This document shows, piece by piece, positions 1 through 8,861 of a stretch of DNA of 35,533 nucleotides. This stretch comes from an uncultured Bacteroidales bacterium (GTDB lineage Bacteria; Bacteroidota; Bacteroidia; Bacteroidales; Muribaculaceae): assembly GCA_900547755.1 (NCBI GenBank), contig URIC01000018.1:1-35533 (forward strand). Direction: 5' to 3'. The position numbers and the translations under genes are program-made. The notes below the pieces were generated by a model, which did not search any database, was not told where the DNA came from, and saw nothing but the letters and a program-made list of their open reading frames with translations. The number at the start of each line of letters is the position of its first letter. Positions within the stretch are counted from its first letter, which is position 1.

Positions 1-54
1 CAATATCAATTTTGCCCATGCGGCTTAGTATAAAATAATTTTTACGACTTACTT

Positions 55-1306
55 ATGAGCGAGAATTTGAATCTTGTAGACGGACAGGGAACAGGCGAAG
101 TAAAAGGGACACATGTGACGGGTACCCCTCTGACAACGGAAAACGCGGCGGAGGCCTCACCATCATTGCTGACCAATGCCATAGACCAGGCGATAGTCAA
201 GGTCCGTCCCATGGCGACACCGCTGGACCAGATAAGCCGACTGGGGCACACGCGTCCCGTGGACTCGATGGAGGTGGACTATTATTCGGTGGATACCCGT
301 GCGGACAAGGATAAAGTCAAGGCCTTCGCCCATGCGCGTGATGTGGAGGGCGCCAAGGGAACGGTCTATGCGATAACCGTGGAGCATCCGTCGCGTTTTG
401 AGGCGAGCGACACATTCACGGCTCTGGCACGCCCCGGCGACATTCTTTTCTACATAATCGAAAAGCGTGCGGATGGCACACTGATAGCTACGAGCGACAG
501 GGAAGGACAGCTCGACGCGGGGGATGAGATAGTGCGCATGGGCAGGGCTGCCACCCAGCTGGATGTGCAGACACCCCAGTTCTCGGCGCTCCCGGCCAAG
601 AGTACCAATTATTGCCAGATATTCAAGGCTCAGATAGAGCAGAGCATGGTCATGAAGCTGAGCCACAAGGAGATAGGCTGGGATTTCAACGACCAGCAGG
701 AGGCGGCTGTCTACGATATGCGTCTGGGTATGGAGAAGCAGTTCCTGTTCGGGAGCAAGAGCAAGATTTATGACCCTGTAAAGGGGGAGACGGTGACCAC
801 TACCGGAGGCGTCTGGAAACAGGCCGGCAGGGAGATAGAAGTAGACCTGGACAACTTCGACTCCTCGGCGCTGGTGGATATGCTGCGCGCCACTTTCGCA
901 GAGAACAGCGGCAGGCAGCCGCCGCAAGGTGCTTATGGCGGGCAGCGACCTGATTTCGGCGCTGAACAAGATTGAGCGCACCCATGTGATAACGGCGCGT
1001 GACCAGGTCACATCCTGGGGCATAGACTTCTCGGAGCTGCAGAGCAAGTTCGGCAAGCTGTATGTGGTGTATTCGGACATCTTCGACGTGATGGGAATGT
1101 CGGGCAATGGCCTGATAGTAGACCCGGAGTATATACAGAAGCACGTATTCATACCCTTCAATGCGGAGACCCTGGACCTGCGCGGCAGCGGCCAGCGCAA
1201 CACCGAGGCGCTGGTCATGACCGAGGCGAGCTGTCTGACTCTGCGTTATCCGGAGGCACACGCGCGTATAATAGGCAATAAAGGAACGACGACTTCTTCT
1301 ATATGA
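55..1306 (+). pseudogene. Frameshifted phage major capsid protein (SU10/DUF5309-like)
   Basis: The reading frame from 55 runs 306 codons to a TGA at 973-975, and its continuation lies one frame over and ends at 1304-1306. The first part reads like the N-terminal arm and core of the SU10/DUF5309 capsid family seen in Bacteroidetes phages. The shifted part (VLMAGSDLISALNKIERTH onward) reads like its C-terminal half. The break is at 910-917, where GGCA occurs twice in tandem. Removing one copy restores a single frame of about 415 residues that reads AENSG-SRRKVLMAGSDL across the joint, a normal length for such a protein. The tail of the upstream frame after the break (RQPPQGAYGG...) looks like nonsense translation. 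Capsid shells assemble from many copies of this protein, so the frameshift should abolish assembly unless it is bypassed or is a sequencing error. The family assignment is from memory of sequence style, not a search. Confidence 0.72.
910..917. repeat. 4-bp tandem duplication GGCA-GGCA causing the capsid frameshift
   Basis: Two adjacent copies of GGCA (910-913 and 914-917). Deleting one joins the two capsid frames without any other change. No recognisable slippery heptamer or downstream stem was seen, so a replication-slippage duplication is more likely than programmed frameshifting. Confidence 0.7.
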
Positions 1307-1863
1307 TGAGGCATTATACGGAGAGAGAACTGATAGAGAGAATCCGCCGGGCCAGGGGCCTGGCGGTCCTCGGACACGAGAGCTGGTGCGCGTCGGACGA
1401 GCATATAGACGCCCGCATAGCGGAGGAACTGCGCGTGTGGTATGCGCGTCTGTTGCGTACGGCGCCTGCAGAACGTCTGCCGGTACGGGACCTGAAGGAG
1501 CAGGTGCAGGAGTGCCGTTACACGGCGGCCGGAGGCCTTGCGCTGCGTCTGCCCCGGGAAGGCCGGCGGCTTGTAGAGGTGCGCTTGCCGGAGTGGAGGG
1601 ACCCTGTGAGGGTGTTTCATGCGCCGGGGAGCGGAGCCGAGCGCAGGCAGCGCGATTCTTTGCGGCGCAGCACCGTGGCAGACCCGGTGGCTGTACTGGA
1701 CGGGGATGTGCTTACTCTCTATGGCCTGGAAGCATCCGTCCGCAGTGCGGTGTCGCCGGACCCCGGGGCACGTCTGGAACGTCTGTTTATGACCGCGCCT
1801 CCGGCAGAGGGAGGATACACTTTCGAGGATGAGGACTTTTTATTGCCGAGTGATTGCGGATAG
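1303..1863 (+). CDS. Probable phage head-tail connector/adaptor, 186 aa
   Basis: The start overlaps the capsid stop as ATGA, as is usual for tightly coupled phage structural genes, and the next gene is a portal. Small proteins in this position are normally head-completion or adaptor proteins that bridge portal and tail. The N-terminal 60 residues look helical and rich in Arg and Glu. The C-terminal half is predicted beta-rich and ends in an acidic tail (EDEDF). No specific motif was recognised, so the role rests on position and size. Arg and Gly content is high, as in the rest of this block. Confidence 0.45.
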   Translation: MMRHYTERELIERIRRARGLAVLGHESWCASDEHIDARIAEELRVWYARLLRTAPAERLPVRDLKEQVQECRYTAAGGLALRLPREGRRLVEVRLPEWRDPVRVFHAPGSGAERRQRDSLRRSTVADPVAVLDGDVLTLYGLEASVRSAVSPDPGARLERLFMTAPPAEGGYTFEDEDFLLPSDCG

Positions 1864-1888
1864 ATTGCATATAAATGAGAAATGAATA

Positions 1889-3307
1889 ATGAATATGGAT
1901 GAGTTAAATATGTTCCGGACGGATGTACGCTCACTGGAGATGGCCCGCGGAGCATGGCTGGGACTTGGCGCGGAGCGTAAACGGCGCGAGCGATTCAAGG
2001 CCTTTACCTACGGACGGCAGTGGGGCGACCCATGCCGAAGCACTGACGGGCGGCTTCTGAGCGAGGAGCAGCGCATGAGCGAGGAGGGACGTCTCCCTGT
2101 GACCAATAACATTATCCGCCAAATGGTCAAGTCTATTGTGGGACGTTACCGGTATATGTGTGAGCCGCAGGATGAGGCCGGCGTGACAGGCTTGCCTGCC
2201 GCCACGAGTTTCGGTAAGGATGCGCCGAGGGTGAGCGAGACGGATGCGCGCGCTCTGGAGGAGTATCTGATAAGTGGCAGAGCCATACAGCGTCTGGAGT
2301 ACGGAGAACCGGAGAATGTGAGTCCGGCACGCTTTTTCCACCACCCTTTCCGTTGTCCCGACGGGAGCGACTGCCGCCTGCTGGGTATGCTCCACGACAT
2401 GGGTCCCGGGGAGGCCATAGAGCGGTTTGGGAATGGTGACCCCCGGCGGGTACGGGCGCTCAAGATGGCATTGCGCCGGGGCGCGGGCATGGGCGGACCG
2501 TGGCCACAGACTCCTGAGACGGGGGATTTCGCGACACCTGAAATGCCTGACACGTATCGCCTTATAGAACTGTGGACATTGACCGGATTCGAGTATCTGG
2601 AGGTCAACGACCCTGTGCGGGCAAGCGTGTACGCCGACGGGGTGGATGCCCTGGAGCGTCTGGAGGGTCTGAACAGGGCACGCGCGGAGGTAGGAACGGA
2701 GCCTCTGCGGTGGAGGCATCGCGTGGAGGAGAAGTGGGTGTGCCGATGGCTTACTCCTGCGGGGGAATTGCTTGAGACCCACACCCTTGCGTCGGGACAG
2801 AAGCCCCCCTTCGCGCTGCGCTTCTATCCCCTTATAGACGGAGAGGTACATTCTTTGGTGGAGGATGTCATAGACCAGCAGAAATATGTGAACCGTCTTA
2901 TCTCGCTTCTGGACCATATCATCTCCTCGTCGGCGAAGGGTGTGCTGCTGTATCCGGCGGACCAGTTGCCTGAAGGGTTCACATGGAGAGACCTGCGCCG
3001 TATCTGGGCCAACCCCAACGGCATACTCCCCTTCAAGCGCACGGCCAAGGGAATGATGCCGCAGCAGGTCACAGCTTCGGGAGCTGTGGGGAGCGGCGCC
3101 ACGGAGATGCTGCGGATGCAGTTGCAGCTGTTCGACGAGATAAGCGGTGCCACCGGTGCTCTTCGCGGCAAATCTTCCTCGGCAAGCGGCGAGGGAATGT
3201 TGCGCACGGAGCTGGAGAACGCCGTAGTGTCGATGCTGGACATACTTGCCTCGTTCCGCAGTTTTGTACTGGAACGCGATAAACTGATTAAAAACGACAA
3301 GAAATGA
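1889..3307 (+). CDS. Phage portal protein (P22/SU10-like), 472 aa
   Basis: The portal is the dodecameric ring at one capsid vertex through which DNA is packaged and ejected. The N-terminus has the typical pattern of a charged helix (RKRRERFKAFTYGRQWGD) followed by a segment like PVTNNIIRQMVKSIVGRYR, as in portal proteins of Bacteroidetes phages. A middle segment has SGRAIQRLEY and PARFFHHPF. The late part (EDVIDQQKYVNRLISLLDHI, then ISGATGALRGKSSSASGEGML) is a recognisable portal stem/crown region. At 472 residues it is shorter than many P22-type portals, so some loss at the C-terminus is possible. The start at 1889 lies 25 bp after the connector gene; a second ATG at 1895 is an alternative. 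The stop overlaps the next start as ATGA. Confidence 0.75.
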   Translation: MNMDELNMFRTDVRSLEMARGAWLGLGAERKRRERFKAFTYGRQWGDPCRSTDGRLLSEEQRMSEEGRLPVTNNIIRQMVKSIVGRYRYMCEPQDEAGVTGLPAATSFGKDAPRVSETDARALEEYLISGRAIQRLEYGEPENVSPARFFHHPFRCPDGSDCRLLGMLHDMGPGEAIERFGNGDPRRVRALKMALRRGAGMGGPWPQTPETGDFATPEMPDTYRLIELWTLTGFEYLEVNDPVRASVYADGVDALERLEGLNRARAEVGTEPLRWRHRVEEKWVCRWLTPAGELLETHTLASGQKPPFALRFYPLIDGEVHSLVEDVIDQQKYVNRLISLLDHIISSSAKGVLLYPADQLPEGFTWRDLRRIWANPNGILPFKRTAKGMMPQQVTASGAVGSGATEMLRMQLQLFDEISGATGALRGKSSSASGEGMLRTELENAVVSMLDILASFRSFVLERDKLIKNDKK

Positions 3308-5280
3308 AAAAGACAGCGAATTATGTTCCGAAGCCGCTGCTCCCCCTGAGGGAAGGGGCGGCGCCCGGCGGTGAGACCTCGGTGTGCCACAATCTGCGCC
3401 CCGCAGGTATGGCTCTGAAGGCGGTAGGTATTCCCGAAGAGATACATTCTACCGGGCTGACACCTGTGTTTACCGATGTCATGGAGGGGGAGACCTATCT
3501 GTTCGCCCAGGAGGATGACGGCGCTCTTTATGTGTCTTTGTCGGGAGGCAAGGAGGCAGCGCGATTTTTGGGACGGGTGGAGCAGAAAGTAAAGGAAGGG
3601 GCGGCGGCCGGCCGGTTTGTGGTTTTTCTATTGGCTGACGGCGGTTGCGTGTATGTGGCGCGTACATCCGAGGGTTACAGATGGATGGGAAGCCTGCCTG
3701 CTCTGCCGGGATTCGGCGTGAGTGTGGAGAAGGGCAGAACGCTGACAGAAAAGATAGAGGCGGTGAAGTTTCCCGAGTCGCTGACGGAATTGACCTCACC
3801 TGCCCCGCAGGGGATTACCGAGCGGGCCATCGGGGCCTGGACAGACGCCTGGAAGCGGCTGTGCGCGCGTCTGCGAGGGGAAGGGAGATGGATAGAGCCG
3901 GTGAATGTGCGGCTGGCCTTGCGCTTGTGGGACGGCACCCTGTTCCGTGTGAGCGAACCGGTGCGTGTGGCGCCTCCGCAACGCGAAGGTGGCGAGAGGG
4001 TGACATTGACAGTGGTGGCGGATGCCAAGGGGAAAGCGAGCGGAACGGCGGAAGGCACTCTGTCTGCGAGCGGCTATACCATAAGACTGTCTCTCAGCGG
4101 AAGTGTTCCCGATGCCTGGAGCGAAGTGGTGACCGGCGTGGAGGTGTGGGTGAGCCGCGAGCCGGAGTCTCTGAGCGGGAACCACAACAATGCGGCCTTC
4201 GGACATGACAATCAGCAGGCATACCTTACGTTTTCACCTCCGGTGAAGGGGGCTTCGGATATAGATGCTGAGGTCGCGGAGATGCCTTACGGAATGTTGA
4301 CTCTGCTGGAGCCTGCGACCACCGGGATTCAGGCGCTGCGGAACGGTACAGACATGATTTTCGATTCCGCGCTTGAGCGTTACGAGGAGACTATGCCTAT
4401 GGCCGATGCGGGTGCGGACTGCCTCTTGGGTTACGGCGAGTTTCTGCACGCCGCCTGGCGGGACGGCCTCTATACCTCTATGCGCGGCAACCCTTTCGTG
4501 CTGAAGAGCCACACTGCAGGTATGGGCGGACGTGTGCGCTCCTTAAGGCCCCAGCGTTGCGGCGGAGGTGCCTACACACGTCAGTATATCTATGCGAGTA
4601 CGGACCGTGGCATCGCGGCGCTCTGTCACGACAAGGAGGGCAATCACACCAATTCAAGGCTTGTGGGCCAGGAGCCGCTGAGCCACCGGGAGCTGTGGGT
4701 CTCTACGCCGGAAGGGGTGTATGCGCTTACTCAGACAGGTACGCTGTTGTGTATCAGGGATTTTTCCGCCCCGGTGGTGTTTTCGCATCTGAGCGGTGTG
4801 GAGGCGCTGCTGTGGAGCAATGCTTACCGGGAACTGTGGATTGCGGGTACGGGGGAAACGAAAGTACTCACTTGCGGACATCTCTATACCCGTGGGGAGA
4901 GCTATCTGCCGCTGCCGGGTGTGTATTCTTCCTCTCTTGTGTTTGCCGTGGACGCGCAGGGGGTCGCGCATATCCGCACTCTTGATTCGGAAAGAGGTGC
5001 CGCCGAGGTCCGCTATGAGACGGAAACCGAGATGCCGGAGGGCTCCTGGCTGCGCGTTGTGACCCTCCGGTTAAGTGGCCGGGAGGTGTCCTATACACTG
5101 TCCAACGGGCTGTGCGGCACCCTTTGTTCCGGCAGAGTGAGAGGAACGGTACGCGATGCCCTGGCGGTCCGATTGGCTTTGGCTCAGGATGCCGACGGGC
5201 TGATGCAGGGGCAGGATAGTCTCTGTGTCTCCTTGAGCGGCGAGGTTTCGGAAATACGTAAAATCAGCATATCGAGATGA
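3304..5280 (+). CDS. Large beta-rich phage structural protein, possible tail nozzle, 658 aa
   Basis: Lies between portal and terminase with ATGA overlaps on both sides, so it belongs to the same transcription unit. The sequence is dominated by beta-strand patterns with many short Gly turns. Residues about 420-570 contain repeated blade-like segments (YASTDRGIAALC, WVSTPEGVYALTQTG, YRELWIAGTGETKVLT), suggesting a beta-propeller or beta-sandwich series. In T7-like podoviruses the tail nozzle (tail tubular protein B) is a portal-associated protein of similar size with a propeller, which is why this role is proposed; it remains inference. The first 40 residues include a Pro-rich start (NYVPKPLLPLREG). 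No enzymatic motif, signal peptide or membrane segment was found. Confidence 0.45.
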   Translation: MKKTANYVPKPLLPLREGAAPGGETSVCHNLRPAGMALKAVGIPEEIHSTGLTPVFTDVMEGETYLFAQEDDGALYVSLSGGKEAARFLGRVEQKVKEGAAAGRFVVFLLADGGCVYVARTSEGYRWMGSLPALPGFGVSVEKGRTLTEKIEAVKFPESLTELTSPAPQGITERAIGAWTDAWKRLCARLRGEGRWIEPVNVRLALRLWDGTLFRVSEPVRVAPPQREGGERVTLTVVADAKGKASGTAEGTLSASGYTIRLSLSGSVPDAWSEVVTGVEVWVSREPESLSGNHNNAAFGHDNQQAYLTFSPPVKGASDIDAEVAEMPYGMLTLLEPATTGIQALRNGTDMIFDSALERYEETMPMADAGADCLLGYGEFLHAAWRDGLYTSMRGNPFVLKSHTAGMGGRVRSLRPQRCGGGAYTRQYIYASTDRGIAALCHDKEGNHTNSRLVGQEPLSHRELWVSTPEGVYALTQTGTLLCIRDFSAPVVFSHLSGVEALLWSNAYRELWIAGTGETKVLTCGHLYTRGESYLPLPGVYSSSLVFAVDAQGVAHIRTLDSERGAAEVRYETETEMPEGSWLRVVTLRLSGREVSYTLSNGLCGTLCSGRVRGTVRDALAVRLALAQDADGLMQGQDSLCVSLSGEVSEIRKISISR

Positions 5281-6236
5281 AAGAGTTACACCCTGAGGAT
5301 AGATATATGGAAGATTTTCCGCGCTGGTGCGAGGAGTGTGTTCGGATAACGGACAAGCTGACCGGGGCCACAGTCCCCTTCCTCCTTAATGCGCCTCAGC
5401 GTAGGGTGGCCGGGATTATGGAGCGGCAGCGACGCTCCGGCAAGCCTATACGCCTTATCATGCTGAAGGCCAGGCAGTGGGGAGGAAGCACCCTGGTGCA
5501 GGTGTACATGGCCTGGATGCAGCTGGTGCGCCACACGGGCTGGAACTCTCTGATTTGCGGCCATGTCAAGGATGCCTCGGCTAATATCAGGGGCATGTAT
5601 TCGATGCTGCTGCGCAATTACCCGGCAGGGCTGAAGGGGGAGAACCCGAAGGAGTTCGCTTTCACTCCTTTCGAGGGAAGCCGCAACATAAATTTTATCG
5701 CCGCGCGGGAGTGCAAGGTGACGGTGGCCTCGGCATTGGCCTCCAATTCGGTCCGCAGCGGCAATTACCAGATGGCGCATCTGAGCGAGGTCGCCTTCTG
5801 GGGCGAGGGGGATGAGGATACTGCGGCGGCCACGGTGCGCAGCATCGCCGGCTCGGTGGCATTGGAGCCCGAGACGCTGATAGTGATGGAAAGTACAGCC
5901 GACGGGGAGGACAATTTCTTTGCGCGGGAATGGCAGCGGGCTGTGAGGGGAGAGAGCGACAAGACGCCGGTGTTCGTTCCCTGGTATGAGATAGAAATCT
6001 ACCGGCGCCCCTTCGCGGATGAGCGGGAGCGCCGGCAGCTTATAGCGGATATGGATGAATATGAACGGGCATTGTTGTCAAAGCCGGGGGTGACTCTGGA
6101 GGGGTTGAACTGGTATCACTCCAAACGCAGGGAGTATGCCACTCACGAGCAGATGATGGCCGAGTATCCGGGCACTCCGGAGGAAGCGTTCACAGCCAGT
6201 GCCTGTCCGCCTCTTGACCCCCGGGACTTCTTCTGA
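5277..6236 (+). pseudogene. Terminase large subunit, ATPase domain only (nuclease domain missing)
   Basis: TerL drives DNA into the capsid and cuts it. The N-terminal ATPase is complete: a Walker-A-like motif at residues 63-72 (LKARQWGGST), a Walker-B region at 166-175 (MAHLSEVAFW, catalytic E171) and a coupling motif near 205 (ESTADG). After EYPGTPEEAFTAS, which in this family marks the passage to the RNase-H-like nuclease, the protein ends within about a dozen residues (PPLDPRDFF, stop at 6234-6236). The nuclease domain with its metal-binding acids is absent, and a convergent host gene ends only 10 bp further on, so it cannot be encoded downstream. Full-length relatives are usually around 450 residues or more. 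Labelled a truncated gene; a retained function as an ATPase cannot be excluded. Confidence 0.8.
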
Positions 6237-6246
6237 AAGGCAGGGG

Positions 6247-7446
6247 TCAGTCTACCTCGAGGTCCACGTCTGTCAGCACGTGCCAGGGGAGTCCGTTTTT
6301 GGCCAGTTCTTCCAGGAATGGGTCCGGGTCGAACTCCTCTACGTTGCGTACGCCGGGCATTACCCATTTGCCGGTGAGGAACATCATCGCGCCGACCATT
6401 GCGGGTACTCCGGTAGTGTAGCTCACTGCCTGGGCGCCCGTTTCCTTATATGCCTCCTGGTGGGAGCAGTTGTTGTATATGTAGTAAGTGGTGGGTCTGC
6501 CATCCTTGCCGAGGCCGGATATGCGGCAGCCTATGGATGTCTCGCCGGTATAGTTCTCGCCTAATGTGCCGGGGTCGGGAAGCACGGCCTTGAGGAACTG
6601 GATAGGTATAATCTCGCGGCCCTCGTACATCACGGGGTCTATGCGGTCCATGCCTATGTCCTGAATCACGCGCAGATGGGTGAGGTATTCCTGGCCGAAG
6701 GTCATCCAGAAGCGTGCGCGGCGGATGGTGGGGAAGTTCAGCACGAGGCTCTCCAGCTCCTCGTGGTAGAGCAGATAGCTCTCTCTCGGGCCTATGTTGG
6801 GGTAGTTCAGAGGGCGGTGGATTTCCAGGTTTTCGGTCTCCACCCACTTGCCGTCCTGCCAGTATTTGCCCTTCTGGGTAATCTCGCGGATGTTGATTTC
6901 GGGGTTGAAGTTGGTGGCGAAAGCCTTGCCGTGGTTGCCGGCGTTGCAGTCCACGATGTCGAGATACCGCATCTCGGAGAAGTGGTGCTTTGCGGCGTAA
7001 GCCACGAAGATGGCGCTGACACCGGGGTCGAATCCGCAGCCCAGGATGGCGGTGAGTCCGGCCTTCTCGAAGCGGTCTCGGTAGGCCCACTGCCAGGAGT
7101 ACTCGAAGTGAGCCTCCTCCTTGGGTTCATAGTTGGCTGTGTCCAGATAGTTGACGCCGCATTGCAGGCACGCTTCCATGATTGTCAAATCCTGATATGG
7201 AAGGGCCACATTTATACATAGCACGGGTCTGTGACGGCGGAAGAGTCCGCAGAGTTCCTCCACGGAGTCGGCGTCCACACGGTCGGCGCTGAAATTGGGT
7301 TTGCCTATTTTGTCTACCAGAGCCTGGCATTTGCTCAGGGTGCGGGCGGCTATCACTACCTCGCCGAATACCTCGGGATGCTGCGCACACTTGTGGGCCA
7401 CAACGGTGCCTACGCCGCCTGCTCCGATTATAACTACTTTGTTCAT
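6247..7446 (-). CDS. Saccharopine dehydrogenase family, carboxynorspermidine synthase-like
   Basis: NAD(P)H-dependent cytoplasmic dehydrogenase of the Lys9/CASDH family, 399 residues. The Rossmann nucleotide-binding motif is at the N-terminus (VVIIGAGGVGTVVA). A conserved substrate region follows (NYLDTANYEP, GCGFDPGVSAIF), and the C-terminal part is of the saccharopine dehydrogenase fold. In Bacteroidetes this protein condenses putrescine or diaminopropane with aspartate semialdehyde to carboxy(nor)spermidine on the route to spermidine; the exact substrate is inferred from the family. It follows the U32 peptidase gene by 15 bp and probably shares its promoter. Its stop lies 10 bp from the truncated terminase, with no visible terminator in between. 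Confidence 0.85.
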   Translation of the reverse strand: MNKVVIIGAGGVGTVVAHKCAQHPEVFGEVVIAARTLSKCQALVDKIGKPNFSADRVDADSVEELCGLFRRHRPVLCINVALPYQDLTIMEACLQCGVNYLDTANYEPKEEAHFEYSWQWAYRDRFEKAGLTAILGCGFDPGVSAIFVAYAAKHHFSEMRYLDIVDCNAGNHGKAFATNFNPEINIREITQKGKYWQDGKWVETENLEIHRPLNYPNIGPRESYLLYHEELESLVLNFPTIRRARFWMTFGQEYLTHLRVIQDIGMDRIDPVMYEGREIIPIQFLKAVLPDPGTLGENYTGETSIGCRISGLGKDGRPTTYYIYNNCSHQEAYKETGAQAVSYTTGVPAMVGAMMFLTGKWVMPGVRNVEEFDPDPFLEELAKNGLPWHVLTDVDLEVD

Positions 7447-7461
7447 GGATATTTAGAGTTT

Positions 7462-8718
7462 TTATTGTTGTTTGTTGACAGAGGTTTCCTCCCATACATA
7501 CAGACGGTCGGATGGGCGTACTTTAGCCGGCACGAGGATGGAGAAGGATTCTCCTTTGCGTACCCGTTCCACACTCTTGAGGTCCACACGTATTTCCTCC
7601 GGAGTGAGGAATAGGGCGCCGGTGGTGGGCCCGGTGATAATAATCTCTGTGCCGGGAGTGAGTTCGCCGGCCTCGAGTTTGAATTCGGCCACACCCAGTT
7701 TTGAGAAATAGCGTACGGCGCGTGCGGCATATCTCTTGACACGTGTGGCCGAGGAGCCGTACTTGTGGCTCCATTCGCCAAGGCGCTGTCCCATATAGTA
7801 GCCATCCCAGAAACCACGGTTGAACACTTTGGCCAGACGTGCGTCCCATGCGTCAATCAGTTTGCGGGAATATGTGCCGTCGCAGATAGCCTTCAGGGCC
7901 TCGTCGTAACAGCTCACCACCTCGCGCACGTATTCGGGACCGCGGGCGCGTCCCTCAATCTTGAACACCGTCACTCCGGCATCCACCAACTTGTTCAGGA
8001 AGTGTATGGTTTTCAAGTCTTTGGGACTCATCAGGTATTTGTTGTCCACCACTATCTCGTCACCTGTCTCGGCGTCTGTGAGGCGATAGGACCGGCGGCA
8101 GACTTGTCCGCAGGCTCCCCTGTTGGCCGATGAGTTCATTTCGTGCAGGCTCATGTAGCACTTGCCGGAGACGGCCATGCACAGGGCGCCGTGGCAGAAC
8201 ATTTCCAGGCCCACGGGTTTGCCTCCGGGACCTGTGATTCCCTCGCTGCGTATGGCGCGGGATATTTCCGCCACCTGTTCCATGTTCAGTTCGCGGGCCA
8301 ACACCATCACGTCGGCCCAGCGGGCGTAGAATCTCACCGCTTCGGTGTTGGTGATGTTCACCTGGGTGGAGATGTGTACCTCCACGCCTGTGTCGCGGGC
8401 ATATTCGATGGCGGCTATATCGCTGGCTATTATGGCCGTAATGCCTGCCTCGCGTGCCGTGTCTATGATGCGGCGCATCAGAGGCAGGTCCGAGTCATAC
8501 ATCACCGTGTTGACTGTAAGGTAGGTTTTTACGCCTGCGGAGGAGCAGAGGCCGGCAATCTCCTTAAGGTCGTCCAAGGTGAAGTTGGCACTGGAGCGGG
8601 AGCGCATATTCAGTCCCTCCACGCCGAAGTACACGGCATCGGTCCCCGCATCCAATGCGGCGGCAAGGCTCTCGCGGGAGCCCACGGGAGCCATTATTTC
8701 GAAGTCCTTACGTGTCAT
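7462..8718 (-). CDS. Peptidase U32 family protein, TrhP-like tRNA hydroxylation factor
   Basis: U32 proteins of this size (418 residues) are linked to prephenate-dependent formation of 5-hydroxyuridine at the wobble position of tRNA (TrhP/YegQ group). The N-terminus MAPVGSRESLAAALDAGTDAVYFGV is the family signature. The conserved cysteines likely to hold an iron-sulfur cluster are seen in FCHGALCMAVSGKCYMS and RGACGQVCRR, and the C-terminal beta-barrel domain is present. A full promoter sits directly upstream with its -7 box at 8733-8726, so the transcript would begin only a few bases before the ATG. It heads a two-gene operon with the Lys9-like gene. The tRNA role is family knowledge. Confidence 0.85.
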   Translation of the reverse strand: MTRKDFEIMAPVGSRESLAAALDAGTDAVYFGVEGLNMRSRSSANFTLDDLKEIAGLCSSAGVKTYLTVNTVMYDSDLPLMRRIIDTAREAGITAIIASDIAAIEYARDTGVEVHISTQVNITNTEAVRFYARWADVMVLARELNMEQVAEISRAIRSEGITGPGGKPVGLEMFCHGALCMAVSGKCYMSLHEMNSSANRGACGQVCRRSYRLTDAETGDEIVVDNKYLMSPKDLKTIHFLNKLVDAGVTVFKIEGRARGPEYVREVVSCYDEALKAICDGTYSRKLIDAWDARLAKVFNRGFWDGYYMGQRLGEWSHKYGSSATRVKRYAARAVRYFSKLGVAEFKLEAGELTPGTEIIITGPTTGALFLTPEEIRVDLKSVERVRKGESFSILVPAKVRPSDRLYVWEETSVNKQQ

Positions 8719-8725
8719 GATTGAG

Positions 8726-8757
8726 CAAAGTTACTTAAAATCCGCCAAACGGCCAAA
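8726..8757 (-). promoter_or_regulatory. Bacteroidetes-type promoter of the U32 peptidase operon
   Basis: On the minus strand, TTTG (8757-8754), 20-bp spacer, TAACTTTG (8733-8726). The expected start of transcription is about 8721, giving a leader of roughly three bases before the ATG at 8718. Confidence 0.65.
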
Positions 8758-8798
8758 CTCCCGGGTCGGGGTATGTCGGCATATCGATTATTGTATGC

Positions 8799-8836
8799 GC
8801 ACGCGCGCATGAGGTGGTGTGGCCTCGTGCGCGTGC
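8799..8836 (-). terminator. GC-rich hairpin after the TM2 gene
   Basis: Arms 8799-8814 and 8823-8836 pair as GCACGCGC plus a GAGG-end stem with a 2-nt bulge and an 8-nt loop. It lies just past the stop of the GYF_2-TM2 gene. There is no long T run, so it is terminator-like rather than certain. Confidence 0.45.
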
Positions 8837-8861
8837 AGGCAAATGAGTGTGCGGGTGCGGG

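Noticed and set aside
1..54. A possible promoter before the capsid gene (CAATTTTG at 7-14)
   Set aside because: It misses the first base of the TAnnTTTG box and the -33 side lies outside the window.
929..1306. A separate gene starting at ATG 929
   Set aside because: Its sequence continues the capsid fold in mid-domain; it is the second half of a broken gene, not a gene of its own.
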